DNA of 64,000 bases from Physcia stellaris (Eukaryota; Ascomycota; Lecanoromycetes; Caliciales; Physciaceae), in the NCBI GenBank assembly GCA_018902385.1, contig JABSSW010000043.1, forward strand, positions 362,436-426,435. The letters run 5' to 3'. Shown piece by piece: positions 35,947 through 47,642 of the stretch. Positions within the stretch are counted from its first letter, which is position 1; every line of letters begins with the position of its first letter. The notes under the pieces are model-generated. The model made no database searches and was not told the DNA's origin. It saw only the letters and a program-made list of their open reading frames with translations. Position numbers and translations under genes: made by a program.

Positions 35947-38900
35947 ATATCGAATGCGGGCCAAGGGTCTCTTCACGGAGCCACTGCAGCGTCAAATAAC
36001 AATGGAATTGTGCTTAAAGGACAAGTAAAATTGAAATATTGGCGTAACATTGAAGACTGCTTGTTTGACTTGGTCGAGAGATCCGCCGGCTTTTTGAAGT
36101 AGCTGCAGTCAGTCCATGTACATTGGCCAAGCCCATTCAAAGTTTTTCTTCCCACTAGAAATAGAAAAACCTGAGGGATGACAATATCCAAATATATATG
36201 CGTGAAGGCGCAATGACAACAATGCGGCTGCACCATAATAGAGTGCCGGGCTTACTCCGCCAACAGCCATGAACGAACCAAGATTGAAGAAGATTCCCCT
36301 GGAAACGCCAAAGGCGCTTGAGGGCATGTTCCAATCGACTGACTTGACGAGACTGAGATTCTGTAGGTGACGATCAAGTCGCTAAGCGCCGACATGTGTT
36401 TGTTGGAAGACTGCATTCGGGTAATAGCTTGACTGTGCATGTTTCATCCTTGCATGCATGGCTCTCCTGAGCGTCAAACCAAACATCGAGAAACCCACAC
36501 AGGCAAGAAGGACAAATCCTCAGAAAAAGAACGGAATGGTAGTCTGCCTTATATCTACATGGGGTAGCTGTAAGTGCGTATGTTCAATGTGCGCATTTCT
36601 GCATGACTTGAGCAGCCTCTTAAACTACGTAATCCTTTTGCTACAGACCTTTCTCGTCGAATGGAGGGCTTAGGTACCAGAACAAGGAGCTTGGTGACCT
36701 ATTTCTTTATGAATGCAACGACATGCCATTATCCATGTAAAAGTTAAAGATTTCCCCATCTTTCTGATGGTTATGGTGGTATCAAGGACCTTGGTTTCAT
36801 AAAGTTCTCCTGCGTTCTCAAGGCTTCAAAGCTGTAAAGCGTTTGCTCAAAGAATCTCACATGTTTTGCTTTTGGAGTGGCGCGGTTACCTGCAGAAGGA
36901 TAAATCGTGCTAAGAGGCACTCTTGCCCTGGCCTTACATTCAACGTTTTCGTTGAGACTACTTTCGTACAAAGAACAACCTCGAATCTTTGGGTATTTGG
37001 TTGTCGAAATCTCATCTAAGCCGTCAATGGAAGATCTCAGTTTGCTTCGAAAGAGTCTGACCGAGAGAGGATCATGGGGGACGTATTCGCTTTGGGCTGG
37101 AACCTGATATAGATTCCGTATCTGCCCATGCGCAATGCTCCCTCGAGGTACGAGGATAGGTATGATCCGAAATCCACGAGCCTTATTGCTGTCTTTTCTA
37201 GTAATCCAGGGCTACGGTTCTTCTAGAAAGGCAACTTCAAAATGAAGCTCAAGACCGCTGCTTCAAAAATGCACAGACCAAAACTGGATACACTAGCGCA
37301 TAGGCGCTGATAAATAAGCCTATGCGACTCCAGTCGACTATTAGCTTTAAATATTACCTCGCTCAGAGCTGAGGGTCATTGTACCACCGTGTCAGAGAGT
37401 ACGAGACAGTGGTTTTAACGCTCGTGTTGGGAGATACGTGAGGAAGTGACAGTTCATAAAATTGTAAGAGAATGGGCCAAAAACCTTTCATCAAAGAAAT
37501 GAATAGAGTTCCGTATCTGTATAAGCACATTGCAAGCGTTGGCACGGAGACCTACTGATATTTGATGATTTCCGCTGTGATTTTGTGTGTTGACACCGCA
37601 AGATATGGCCATTATGAGATTCCCTGCTATGCAATAATGTGGCCCCATCCTCTTACATTGAATCGTGTGATCTGAACACTGTCAAGCTTTAGCAAGGTGC
37701 AGCCCCGTTAGCAAGGTGCAGCCCTTGTGGAGCCCATGTGGAGCTACGCGCTCAATTTTGGGAACGCTATTACCAGTTCATTTTTTGAAAGCCATGAATG
37801 CCACCAAGCACGTTCGACGTCTAATGATTAACATTAGCGCTAGTAGAGACATATCACTATTGCCATCGAACTGGATTAGACGAATCCAACGACAGATCTT
37901 GATCGCGAGACCATGCGTCGGGTACAAGGAGCCATAGGAGGGGATTATCATCGCTTCGAGCTTGGCCATGAAATGTAAGCCTATTTCTATACACGCCGCA
38001 GAATGCAAGTTTCTTGAACTCTTGCTAGTAATGTGACACCTAGTTTGAATACCAGAAGACGGGTTCTTGGATCAAGCTGTTTACTTCTCGTTTAGTCAAG
38101 CTGAAGTCCATAGCGATGATCCACGACTAGCTTTGGTTGAATCGTAAATTTTGATTTGTTGCAGCTCCGTCTTTGTAGATATTTTACTTCTGCAGACGGC
38201 CGTAATCTTTTCCTCATGCTGTAGGCTATGACAGTCCTTGACAAAGGCTTATTGGAATACACAGTAATGAGGTCAATCTGCCTTAAAGAGATCGTCCTGC
38301 AGAGCAACCGAAGTTGCCAGGAATGTCAATATGTCGGTGTGCTGTTCCAAAACTCAGTTTGAAGACTGCAATATTATCATGAGATGTCAGTGAGATATTG
38401 CGAGCATTTCCGTGGGCGCTGTGCCTGATATCACAAACTTTTCCGAGTCAATTTTGGTCTTGACCGGTTTTGATAGAATTAATAATTCCCTATGTTGAGT
38501 CTTCTAGCAGTACCTCGATTGCTGTTTGAGCCTCAAAATTCGTAGCATCAGTATTAACCAGACCGTGGTTTTGTCGATCTTAGCTTTACTTTGGGCCGAG
38601 ATTGTCTTGATCGTTGTAACATTCTGGATCCGTTTCACTACGACTGCGTCACATATTTGCATCTCATGTAATACAGCCGAGCCTCTGAGTCGCGGCAGAG
38701 CGGTCGAGAAACATCCCATGACTGTAGGCGCCACCTTAGATACTGATGATTTACCTGACTTCGGTGAAGGTAGGCGCAATGATAAGGGACTTGTGTTTCA
38801 CTCCAAACATCTCTTGCGCCTTCCACTTGTACTCTAATCTAGCTCTCAATAATGGCTCAAATCTGAATGTAAGACATGAAGGGGCCATCTGAAATCCGTA

Positions 38901-39579
38901 ACGTGAAGGGCTCTAATCCTCTCCAGAGCATAAATGGCGCCTTGCTCGAAGTTTGTCTTAGATCTTGGTGTTCGGTATGCAGGGAGGGACGAAACCATTT
39001 GATTTGCGGGCATGGAAGCGCAGTGACAAGCACCGAGTAAGGCAATCCTCTTGTCAAGATTTACTGACAGGGTAAACACTCCTCTAGTGTCTTATAGGAA
39101 AGGGATGTAAAAGAGAGAGTATTAATTCCTGAATAATGCAGAGCTCTTAGAAGTATTACAATTCTGTCCCTGTATCAATTTACTTTCAATGGAGTGCGAA
39201 GTACAGAGTAAAGTACGAGTACTTCAGGTTAGGATAGTTACGACACAAAGGTGAGGTAGGGCTGAGTCCGGGGCTAGTGGCGGGCTCAGGCGGGCTGTTA
39301 ACTCCGCCATTGGATCTGCAAAAGGATGTGGCAGTGACGATGATGAATTTGCCATCTTATTCAATCTTCCTTGACAAACCTTTTACGAACCCGGCTCAGT
39401 ACCAAACATATCAATCAGTTTGCTGCACAGAACTGACACTCCTATTGTCTCTTTGTTCATTTGTCATTGCCTATCGCAAAGACACCGAAAAGCAACCAGG
39501 CGCAACTTATTCGCTCTACCCGCAGGCACATAGAGCGCATTCACACCACCTTACCCATCACCGCTTCCCTATTCCTACA
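35947..39579. other. Long intergenic region, about 3.6 kb
   Basis: This is the largest gene-free stretch of the island. All open frames are short, overlap on both strands and look random. A direct duplication of TAGCAAGGTGCAGCCC occurs at about 37689-37724. The 5' ends of the flanking divergent genes should lie here. I see no transposon remnant or RNA gene. Confidence 0.55.
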
Positions 39580-40439
39580 ATGAAGTCTTTCGCCATTATA
39601 ACTACCTTGCTCCTAAGCGTTTCCATTACCTCATCGTTTACCATACGTTCATCCAAATTCGCTCTTTCACGGCGTGAAGCCGAGACAGCGGTTGAGATAG
39701 TCAATACACCGTTGACTGAACGTTTCGACGAGACTCTGCTAAATTACTTAGAGAAGAGGAGGGGTGGAGGAGGCCCCGGTGGTAGTCGCGGTGGCGGCTC
39801 GTCTGGATCATCAAGCTCAGGTTCCTCTGGGTCGAGCTCTGGTAGCCGTGGCTCAGGAAATACTGGCACTGCAAGGTTAGTGACGCCATATATCAATTGT
39901 GTGAAGGTTTCTGACGGCATAGCTCTTCATCGAGTGCGAGACCTTCCTACGGCGGCGGCAGATACTACGGCGGCGGCGCAACAACAGCGTACAGATCTGG
40001 GGGCCGCTCCCCCCTCGGCATCGCGCCTTACGCCATTGCAGGAGTAGGTTTGGGCATCTTCCCAGGCCTATGGCTCGCCGGCGCATATGGATACAATTTC
40101 CACAACCCATATCGTTTCCACAACGCCAGCAACAGCACAGCCAACAACGAGAGCCTCCCGGTGACCTGCCTCTGCCAGAAATATTCAGCCTGCGGATGCG
40201 ATGACAATGGCAACACAACCTACATCGACGATCTGCTCGGGAACGGCAGTATTGCAGATCAGAATTCAACGCTCGTACACGTGGGCAATGTCAACGGCAC
40301 AAAGACAGTGGTCATCAATGGTACCCTGCCCAACGGCACTGACGACAGTGTCTCGAGTGGAACTACACAACAAACCGTACTTGAACTGTCAGGGTTCTGG
40401 GCTGTTGGCGCGGTCGTCATAGCTACAGTGTTCATATAA
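39580..40439 (+). CDS. Secreted Gly/Ser-rich N-glycosylated protein (DUF7732-like)
   Basis: Exons 39580-39875 and 39923-40439 (47-nt intron, GTTAGT to ATAG) give 270 residues. The start is a signal peptide (MKSFAIITTLLLSVSITSSF) with RR nearby. A Gly/Ser-rich low-complexity stretch follows at about residues 60-120, continuing across the splice as SYGGGRYYGGG. A hydrophobic segment (GVGLGIFPGLWLAGAYGY) precedes an Asn-rich domain with many N-x-S/T sequons and a Cys cluster (CLCQKYSACGCDD). The C-terminus is hydrophobic (SGFWAVGAVVIATVFI), which suggests a GPI or membrane anchor. This layout matches a family of fungal secreted proteins that I recall as DUF7732; the role is unknown. Confidence 0.75.
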
Positions 40440-42228
40440 TGCAAGGTGTCGTTGTTCGTGGGCTGTTGATGGTTCGATTGCTTGTCCACTACGGGGCATT
40501 GCACATATCTTGGCAAGTATAAATACAAATTGGTCTTCGATACGCTATTGGCATGAATGGAAAGTCATGATCAGAAGCCACTCGTTGAAAGGACGACTGA
40601 TTTATGACGCATCACGAAGTTTCCCAGCCGACCTACAGTCTAGACTTCGTAGAAAGTTCGTGTGCTTAAAATAGATACCCCTCCCGAGGCAAATCTTTAT
40701 CCCCACACCCACTTTTCATGACGTGTGCACTTTCCATGTTCTGTCATGCATCCGTTCCAGCTTGCTTGCCCGCCCTATGCCGAACGCTTAATCGAGATTT
40801 TCACAAGGAATTCCACAGGCCCGGTACCATGACACCGGTTAGATGCTACAATCAACACTTGACACTTGACTGACGGTACAGAGCGATACAAGGCAAAATT
40901 CAAGGTTTCAAGCAAGGCATCTTGGCACAGATTTGGTATCACCAAATTCTTGGCTGGTGAGGAGGGTGTCTGGTCTTGATGCGATAAGCGTGCTTTTTCA
41001 AGCAGGTGGAGTTTCAAGATCTGTAGCTCACCCCTCCGAGCTTCCACAGCTGCAGGCTTGTCTCGACTTTTTGCAGCGTCAATCCTGTCAGGAGAAGCAT
41101 CCGAGGTTTCTGATTAGGCCCGCTTCACGGCTAGGCTCTGCTAGCATCATCCCTTGGCGCTGATCGCTCGCGTCTTTTGAATCCTGAATCACTCGCTGAA
41201 ATTGTCCGATTCGACCGTCTCTGTGTCGATGCTCAATTAAAAGCAGGCTGGTTCACGACGATATGCGGCTCTCGAGAGAGTAGAGCTGTGTCTTAGTCCC
41301 GCATCTCAACTGATATTTCGAGCCCACGAATTCGAACGGGGGTAGGGAACGAACAGTTGAGGAGGATGAGCTAGAGGGGCAATACGAGGACAGAATTGGA
41401 GGAACCGATAGGAGACTGTGATTCTAATGCACGCCATACCCAAAAACCCCAAGCCTGGAAGCTCCAAGCTGGAGGCTTGGCCAACAAACCTTTTCAGCCC
41501 CCTGCCAACCCCCGAGCAACCGAGACCATTGATGCAACCATAACGCAGAAAAAGAGCGAATCACACCATCGACAGGTTCCGCGACGAGCATGAAGGATCT
41601 TCGTCCGACATCAGTAGTGGTGACTGTGCTCCCATCAGCGTCCATTACGGCGATTACGCAGCTCAAAGGGTCATGGATGCTGCAGAGGCAGTTCGAGCAA
41701 GGCCAGTCGAAATCTTTTGGGCGTATGAGGGCGAGGAGCTAAGATGGACGATGCTGTTGAATTCGCATCTCTCTGGACGGGTTTAAGGCGATCTTGATGC
41801 TGGTCAATTGACGACGCCGTCAGAGAGTTAGCGCTGCAAAAGAGTTGGGGTGGCATTGACCGGCCGGCTGGTGGTTGGACGGTCAATGGTTCGAGACGAA
41901 AAGAGATTGGTCGCTTAGCAGAGTGGCGGGGGTGGAGATACTGCTCGTCCTGCCTGTCTCTCTTTGGCCCGCGGTCTGGGTAATTGTGGGAACGCTTACT
42001 GTGCCGTGCATTTTATTGATAAACAACCACCTCCCCCGTCTGCATTCCTCTCTCCTTTTATTTCCCACTTTGCATCCATACAAAAATAAAGCCATCTCTT
42101 TTTTTTGCAAAGTCATCATCAAAACCACACTCGCTTTGACAAGTCCTCGATTAAGATCTGTTCACTCTACATAATCACTCCCGTAATATCAACTTCCTCA
42201 CCCTCAAGCCACATATACCACTTTCGAA
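40440..42228. other. Intergenic region, about 1.8 kb
   Basis: Only short unsupported open frames. The last about 200 bases before the PIR-like gene are pyrimidine-rich with CACC and CTCC runs, as in fungal core promoters and leaders. Confidence 0.6.
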
Positions 42229-42711
42229 ATGCCTTCCATCAAGAACGTCCTTTTCGTCACCTTCGCTGCTCTTGCTGCAGCCCAGCAACAGGCTGATGGC
42301 CAAGTCACTGCCTCAACCTCCCTCGCTGGCCAACAGACCGACGGCCAGCTCACTGTTGCCACTTCAGTTGGACAACAAACAGACGGACAGCTGACCGTCC
42401 CTACCTCAGTCGGTGGACAGCAGACCGACGGCCAGGTCACTGTCCCAACCTCGGTCCCTACCGTTGCACCAGTCAGCCAGATCACCGACGGCCAAGTTCA
42501 AGCCCCAACCCTCGTCCCCGTCAGCCAAATCAGCGACGGCCAAATCCAGGGCCCAACCGGCGTATCACACGGCCCAGTCGTCCCAACCAACGGCTCCACC
42601 ATCGCTCCCGCCACTCCGAGCCCGTCTTCTTTCACTGGTGCCGCCAACATCATGGCATGGAGCAATGCCGCAGTTGGCGTCGTGGGTGTCGCTGCTCTCG
42701 CTCTCCTATAA
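42229..42711 (+). CDS. Small PIR-repeat cell wall protein, GPI-like tail
   Basis: An intronless gene for 160 residues. A signal peptide (MPSIKNVLFVTFAALAAA) is followed by six repeats centred on DGQ: QQADGQVTASTS, QQTDGQLTVATS, QQTDGQLTVPTS, QQTDGQVTVPTS, SQITDGQVQAPT and SQISDGQIQGPT. The last two match the PIR consensus (Q-I/V-x-DGQ-I/V-Q) exactly. In yeast PIR proteins this repeat links covalently to beta-1,3-glucan through its Gln. A Ser/Thr/Pro stretch with a hydrophobic C-terminus (SNAAVGVVGVAALALL) suggests a GPI anchor. It is smaller than classical Pir proteins and lacks their C-terminal Cys domain. Likely role: wall cross-linking. Confidence 0.85.
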   Translation: MPSIKNVLFVTFAALAAAQQQADGQVTASTSLAGQQTDGQLTVATSVGQQTDGQLTVPTSVGGQQTDGQVTVPTSVPTVAPVSQITDGQVQAPTLVPVSQISDGQIQGPTGVSHGPVVPTNGSTIAPATPSPSSFTGAANIMAWSNAAVGVVGVAALALL

Positions 42712-43481
42712 GCATAAGACCACCGGTTATACAGTTATGGGGAATGAAGGATTATGGGGAGGAGAGATTGGATTCGTTCTGGAGTATCTATTTACAAAAG
42801 GTTTCTTGGTATAATGTGGGCAGCATCATCTTCATCTGTATTTAGGCATGACAGGACACCTTGAGCATCTTACTCTTGTTTTGGCGGTATTTGCGAGCGC
42901 TTCGTGGTACCTCGACAGGGCCACTTCAGGATACACTAATAATAAGCATAGAGAGTTCGGGACCAATCTTACCTTACCATGACCTGCATTGCCGTGGTTT
43001 AAAGCTTGATGAATCTGAGATCATTTGCTTTGCCTATATTCAACTTGATTGCCATAGATGATGTCCTCGTTGCCTTCACTTCCCACTGATCCTACGATGT
43101 TCCTATCAAAGTTCTTCCATGTGTCCTTCGAGTATCGCCCAAATAAAATTTCATCAGCTCCAATCGAAGTCATGCATATTGAGCAGCTGACTTTGAAGAC
43201 TTATCCCGGCATCGGAACCCTCCGCCCGTGCAAATTTGGGAGTGGCGGCAAATAGCGGCACACAATTCGATTGATAAAGCACGCTATGACAGAATCTTTC
43301 AAAAGAAAAACCTTTAATTTCTCTATACCAGAAGCCCCGCCCAAAACTCCCATCAACGTCATGTCCCTTCCTATACCATATCTTAGAGCAGCTGCTGCTG
43401 CCACTGACGAGAATTGTGAAAAAGAGAAGCGTGAGCGAAGAGACAAAGGATTGTCAAGAGCTTGGACGGGAACAGCTGCTG
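42712..43481. other. Intergenic region between PIR-like and MFS genes
   Basis: It contains the 3' flank of the PIR-like gene and the promoter of the MFS gene. Short open frames on both strands overlap one another and carry no motif. Confidence 0.6.
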
Positions 43482-45114
43482 ATGAGCAACACAGATCTTG
43501 GACACCATGTCCTTGATCAAACTTTCTCTGCTCATCCTCGAGGGCAGAGTGAAAGCAAGGCAGAAATTTCGAAGCAAATAATAGGGGATGACCAAAACGA
43601 GGGTACTGACACCGGTCTGGCTCCAGTCCCCTCCCTCGCACACACATTGCATCCGACAAATATCGACGCCGAAAAATGTAGTGAAAAGAGGTCGAGGGCG
43701 GTCTCTGCCCATAACTCGATCACAGATACAGCCGCACACTGCACACAACAGTACCCTACCATCGAAGGCGAAAATGACGCCAAATCCTATCCCGAAGGTG
43801 GTCTACGCGCCTGGCTTGTCGTCGTGGGTTCCTTCAGTGGAATGGTAGCTTCATTCGGCATCATGAATACAATGGGGACCTTTCAGACGTACTTGACTAC
43901 GCATCAATTGGCCTCATACTCGCCCAGCGCTGTTGGCTGGATCTTTAGCTTATATGTCTTCCTCAGCTTCTTCTGCGGCGTACAAATCGGTCCTATCTTT
44001 GACGCCAAAGGACCCCAATGGATAGTGGCAGCAGGAACAGGGTGTCTGCTTGCTGGTATCGTTGGTGTCGCATTTAGTACTGGTAGCTGTTCTCCAATCT
44101 TCATATCCAATGCGATTTTCTGTTACTGACATGCTGTTACAGAGTTCTGGCATTTCATTATCACATTCTCTATTTTGTGCGGCCTCGGGACATCTTTGAT
44201 CTTCACCCCGGCTGTTGCCTCAATCGCACACTTCTTCCTGATACGACGTGCGAATGCAACGGGCATCGCTGCCACCGGAGGCAGCGTCGGCGGCATTATC
44301 TTTCCCTTGATGCTGCAATCATTGTTCCCCCGAATCGGCTTCCGTTACAGCACACTTATCATGGCGCTCCTCATCTTCTTTCTGCTACTCCTGGCCAATG
44401 TCCTCATCAGGTCTCGTCTTCCCCCGGCCTGGAGCAAGCGTTTTGCCCGATTTCCGGATCCTCAGAGATAAGATATTCACATTGACAACAATGGGTGTCT
44501 TTTTTCTAGAATGGGGACTGTTCGTACCATTGTCTTTCATCTCCTCTTATGCTCTTCGGAATGGCATAGATCCATCATTGTCGTATCAGCTCCTAGCTGT
44601 CGTCAACGCAGGGTCTGTCTTTGGACGATGGCTGCCAGGCTATGTAGCAGACAAGCTTGGAAGATTCAACACAATGATTATAACCCTGGCCATGTGCCTG
44701 ATATGCGTCCTGGGCTTATGGCTTACGGCTGGTGGGAGCCTGACTCGATTGTGTGTTTTTGCTGTGGGTTTTGGCTTTGCGAGTGGCAGCAACATCAGCT
44801 TGACGCCGGTTTGCGTGGGGCAGTTGTGCGACACGGAGGTTTTTGGAAGGTGGTACGCTACCTGTTACACCATCGTCAGCTTTGGGTAAGTCTCTATTGC
44901 TTCCCTTTATTGTATCAAAATATCGCTTAGTGCTTCGCTAATCGCTCGCAGTTGCTTGACCGGAATACCCATTGCCGGCAAAATCCTGGAATACAACCAC
45001 GGCGACTACTGGGGCTTGACCGTCTTCACTGGGTTATGCTATGTTGCGGCATTAGCATGCTTCATAGCAGCAAGAGTTGGAAAGGTTGGCTGGGATCCGA
45101 GAAAGATCTACTGA
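43482..45114 (+). CDS. Monocarboxylate-permease-like MFS transporter with a one-base insertion
   Basis: Exons: 43482-44082, 44143-44885 and 44952-45114, all GT-AG. After an approximately 110-residue disordered cytosolic N-terminus comes EGGLRAWLVVVGSFSGMV, the N-terminal signature of the MCT family. Later landmarks are GPIFDAKGPQWIV, GIAATGGSVGGIIFP, the second half beginning TLTTMGVFFLEWGLFVP, and GRWLPGYVADKLGR. In exon 2 the frame changes at the C run 44421-44425: five C are present where four keep the frame (RSRL to PRPGAS). Allowing for this, the product is 501 residues, typical of the family. By analogy it would move monocarboxylates or similar anions across the plasma membrane; substrate unknown. 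Homopolymer sequencing error or a true mutation could explain the lesion. Confidence 0.78.
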
Positions 45115-45186
45115 AAGGACTTTCTACAATACATTGTGGTTCGCGTCCTGCTCTACAATAGAGGGCTGAGCCATCGGACGACTTTT

Positions 45187-45320
45187 ATGATATGACAGCT
45201 CTACGGCTGCTATATTTTGATGAACTTACGCCTATTATAATGTAACGACTCTGCGGCTGTTATGCTCTTACAACTCTATGGCTGTTATGATATGCCGGCT
45301 CTACGACCCTACGACTTGAC
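45187..45320. repeat. Degenerate short tandem repeats
   Basis: Copies of a unit like ACGACTCTGCGGCTGTTATG recur: CAGCTCTACGGCTGCTAT, CGACTCTGCGGCTGTTAT, CAACTCTATGGCTGTTAT and CGGCTCTACGACC. Spacing is about 30-50 bases. They lie just downstream of the MFS gene. Confidence 0.65.
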
Positions 45321-46429
45321 GATCTGCACGAGAGGATGGAAATAGAAAAGTTTAGATATTATTCATCTTTGGCTGAGCCTTTTGGTGTGGCCCAATCTGT
45401 ACTCCAGGCCTACCATAGATACCCTTAGTAAATCCAACCAACCAACCTACTGTCTCACCTTCTTCTTCTCCCTCTTCTCCTCCTCCTCCTCCTATGAAAT
45501 TGATGCCCGGCGTTCGTCCCAAGGCTTGACAAAGAGCCGCTACCGTCATTCATAAAGCTAGTACGAGCCGGCAATTCCAGACATATCTGGATTGAAAAAA
45601 TGCCATCTAAACCGGGATTATTTCGATTCAAGGATGTCCAGCAAATCGAAGCGAAGGCATTCGCTGCAACATATATTTTTCCTTCCCCTGTGTTTTTGAC
45701 ACCACCGCCCATATTGAGATCAGACACCATCACGTGTCCAGCAAGGTGCAAGCAGTGATTGACAGGTGATGCACGAGTACGAGTGCGAATTACAAACCCA
45801 GACTCGGTTCTCAATATTAATTTTTTGTTCCGTACATGCGATATAACATCCAGATATACATAAGCGAGATAAGGTACTGTTCAGGGAACGCTGCAGCCGT
45901 TGACTTCATGCAAACCATCTTTTCCCCATCACATGCGCTGGCGCATCCCTATTCTCTGCATGGAACTACTCTTGGACGCTCTTGTTGATCCTTCCCGAAA
46001 CAAATCCACTCCACAGCAAAATTTAATTTACCAAGCAGGACAGGATGCCGAAAAGAGAACCCCCGCAGGTTTCTGGATATGCGAAGGGGCCCGAATGCGG
46101 GAATGTGGAGTAGTAATGATCTGCAGGATATTTCAACAAGCGAATGATGCTATCTTCCGCGCCAAGTGAACAGTAAATAGTCGCCATCAAAGCCACCGTC
46201 CGAAGCATTTCCACACAACCCTTTCCGTCGATTCAGAAGCAAGACCCTTGACCAATCATTCAATGCAAGATTTTGCAATGACCGTCACTGCAATCCGCCC
46301 AACTACCTCGAGATAAACACTCGTACACGTGCAGCCTGCATGTAGCAGCTACTTGCTTCTGTGGATCGTTGTCAGATACTACAAACCGGAAGGGACCAAA
46401 TCCGTAGCAGCGACGGGCCTGCATACCAA
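45321..46429. other. Intergenic region, about 1.1 kb
   Basis: No supported gene. A CT-rich microsatellite (CTTCTTCTCC repeats) occurs at about 45460-45495. Confidence 0.55.
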
Positions 46430-46588
46430 TCACTTGTTCGACTGCGGGAAAGTGTGGGTTTCCTTTCCCGTACCGCCACAGGGTGCACACGAGGCGCCGC
46501 CGCTCACGCTCCCGTATTGGGGACCGTAGACTTTGCCCTCGCCGGCGCAACTGCTGCAGGAGTAGACGACGCTTTCGTAGCCTGGCAT
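46430..46588 (-). CDS. 52-residue CxxCxGxG zinc-ribbon-like small protein
   Basis: A short frame from ATG 46588 to TGA 46430. The sequence contains CSSCAGEGK at residues 11-19 and CAPCGGTGK at residues 34-42. These are two CxxCxGxG-type motifs with similar spacing and composition, resembling one half of the DnaJ central zinc-binding domain. The start has a good context (AAAATG) and the protein ends hydrophilic (THTFPQSNK). Four Cys in two pairs could hold one zinc ion. It could be a free-standing mini zinc ribbon. It is missed by simple length cut-offs, and a longer overlapping frame in another phase is likely a shadow. No neighbour suggests a role. Confidence 0.6.
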   Translation of the reverse strand: MPGYESVVYSCSSCAGEGKVYGPQYGSVSGGASCAPCGGTGKETHTFPQSNK

Positions 46589-47642
46589 TTTCAGGTATGC
46601 AGCGTGGTAATAACGTAGCTTGAATTCAATAGTAGTAATGCCTTCTTTGCGAATGTCGGCAGGAACTAATATAAGTGTGGAGAAGTCAGATTTGCGGGCT
46701 CAGGTGAGGAAGAAAGAGGAGCGAGAAGGCCGGAGACCGTGCTCAATTATTTGTATGTAGTCAATGAGAGTCTCGCTTGCTGATGTTATCGCGGGGGCAC
46801 GCTCGGGCTACGTTTTGTACGACCTCGAGATCGATGATTGCCATGGGGTTTCGCCAATAGGTATGGGACCTCGGCCACCCTCTAAATGAACATGAAGACC
46901 TCAATTATTGTAGCGGAGGGTCGCTAGGCGTTTGGAATGCGCTGATGACGCAGACAGAGTATGATGATAGTCCCTTCTCAGCGTATCAAGAAGGCGTGAG
47001 ATGACCGAGGCGACCAATGAAAGATGCATTGGACCGAGTGGCTTCTCTTCAGCGTGTTTATCAGAAACAGCTGACCTACAGATCAGCCATAGACGAGATA
47101 CCTGACTTTCCAACGACAGACACATCTCTTGACACGATGACGCACTTTTCGTTCTCTGAAAATTCTCTGCTTTAACTTCCCGTGTCGCATCATGCTTAAT
47201 TTCGGAGAAAACCGTCCCAGGCGTTTATGTGCGGAACTCAGACGAGGCGCTCCCACTCCAATAGTAATTTCTCCGCAATTTCAACCAAAAAAAACAGGAA
47301 GAAAACTGAGCAAGGAAAATAGTAATGGAGAAAATGAGAAATGAGGTACAACACCAAGCCTTTTTTCGATTTGTTTGCCCCATTGAGTTCGATTTGGGCT
47401 AAGGTAGAACATGAATTGTAAAAGAATGTGGAGAAAATGTAAAAGCCATTTGAGTAATTAACAGCCGAACAGCCCATGTGGCTCTGGCAGGTAGAACGAG
47501 TAGCAAAAAAACCATCCCGACAAAAAGCAATGTAAACCAATCAAAAAATAACGCCAAATGATGATGTGATGCGAATGTCACGGACCAAGCCTGGATCCCC
47601 TTCTATAGACTTCTATCGCTCAGCCGTAAATCCCTTCTATCT
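46589..47642. other. Intergenic region, about 1 kb
   Basis: It includes the upstream region of the small Cys protein and the 3' flank of the wall-protein gene. No supported gene. Confidence 0.55.

Noticed and set aside
39277-39579. Upstream in-frame extension of the Gly/Ser-rich secreted protein
   Set aside because: The start at 39580 gives a proper signal peptide; the extension would bury it.
45460-45495. Possible functional CT-rich promoter element
   Set aside because: It is a simple microsatellite and not placed upstream of a supported start codon.
46260-46550. 96-codon minus-strand frame over the small Cys protein
   Set aside because: Different phase, Arg-rich and featureless; the CxxCxGxG frame is a better explanation.
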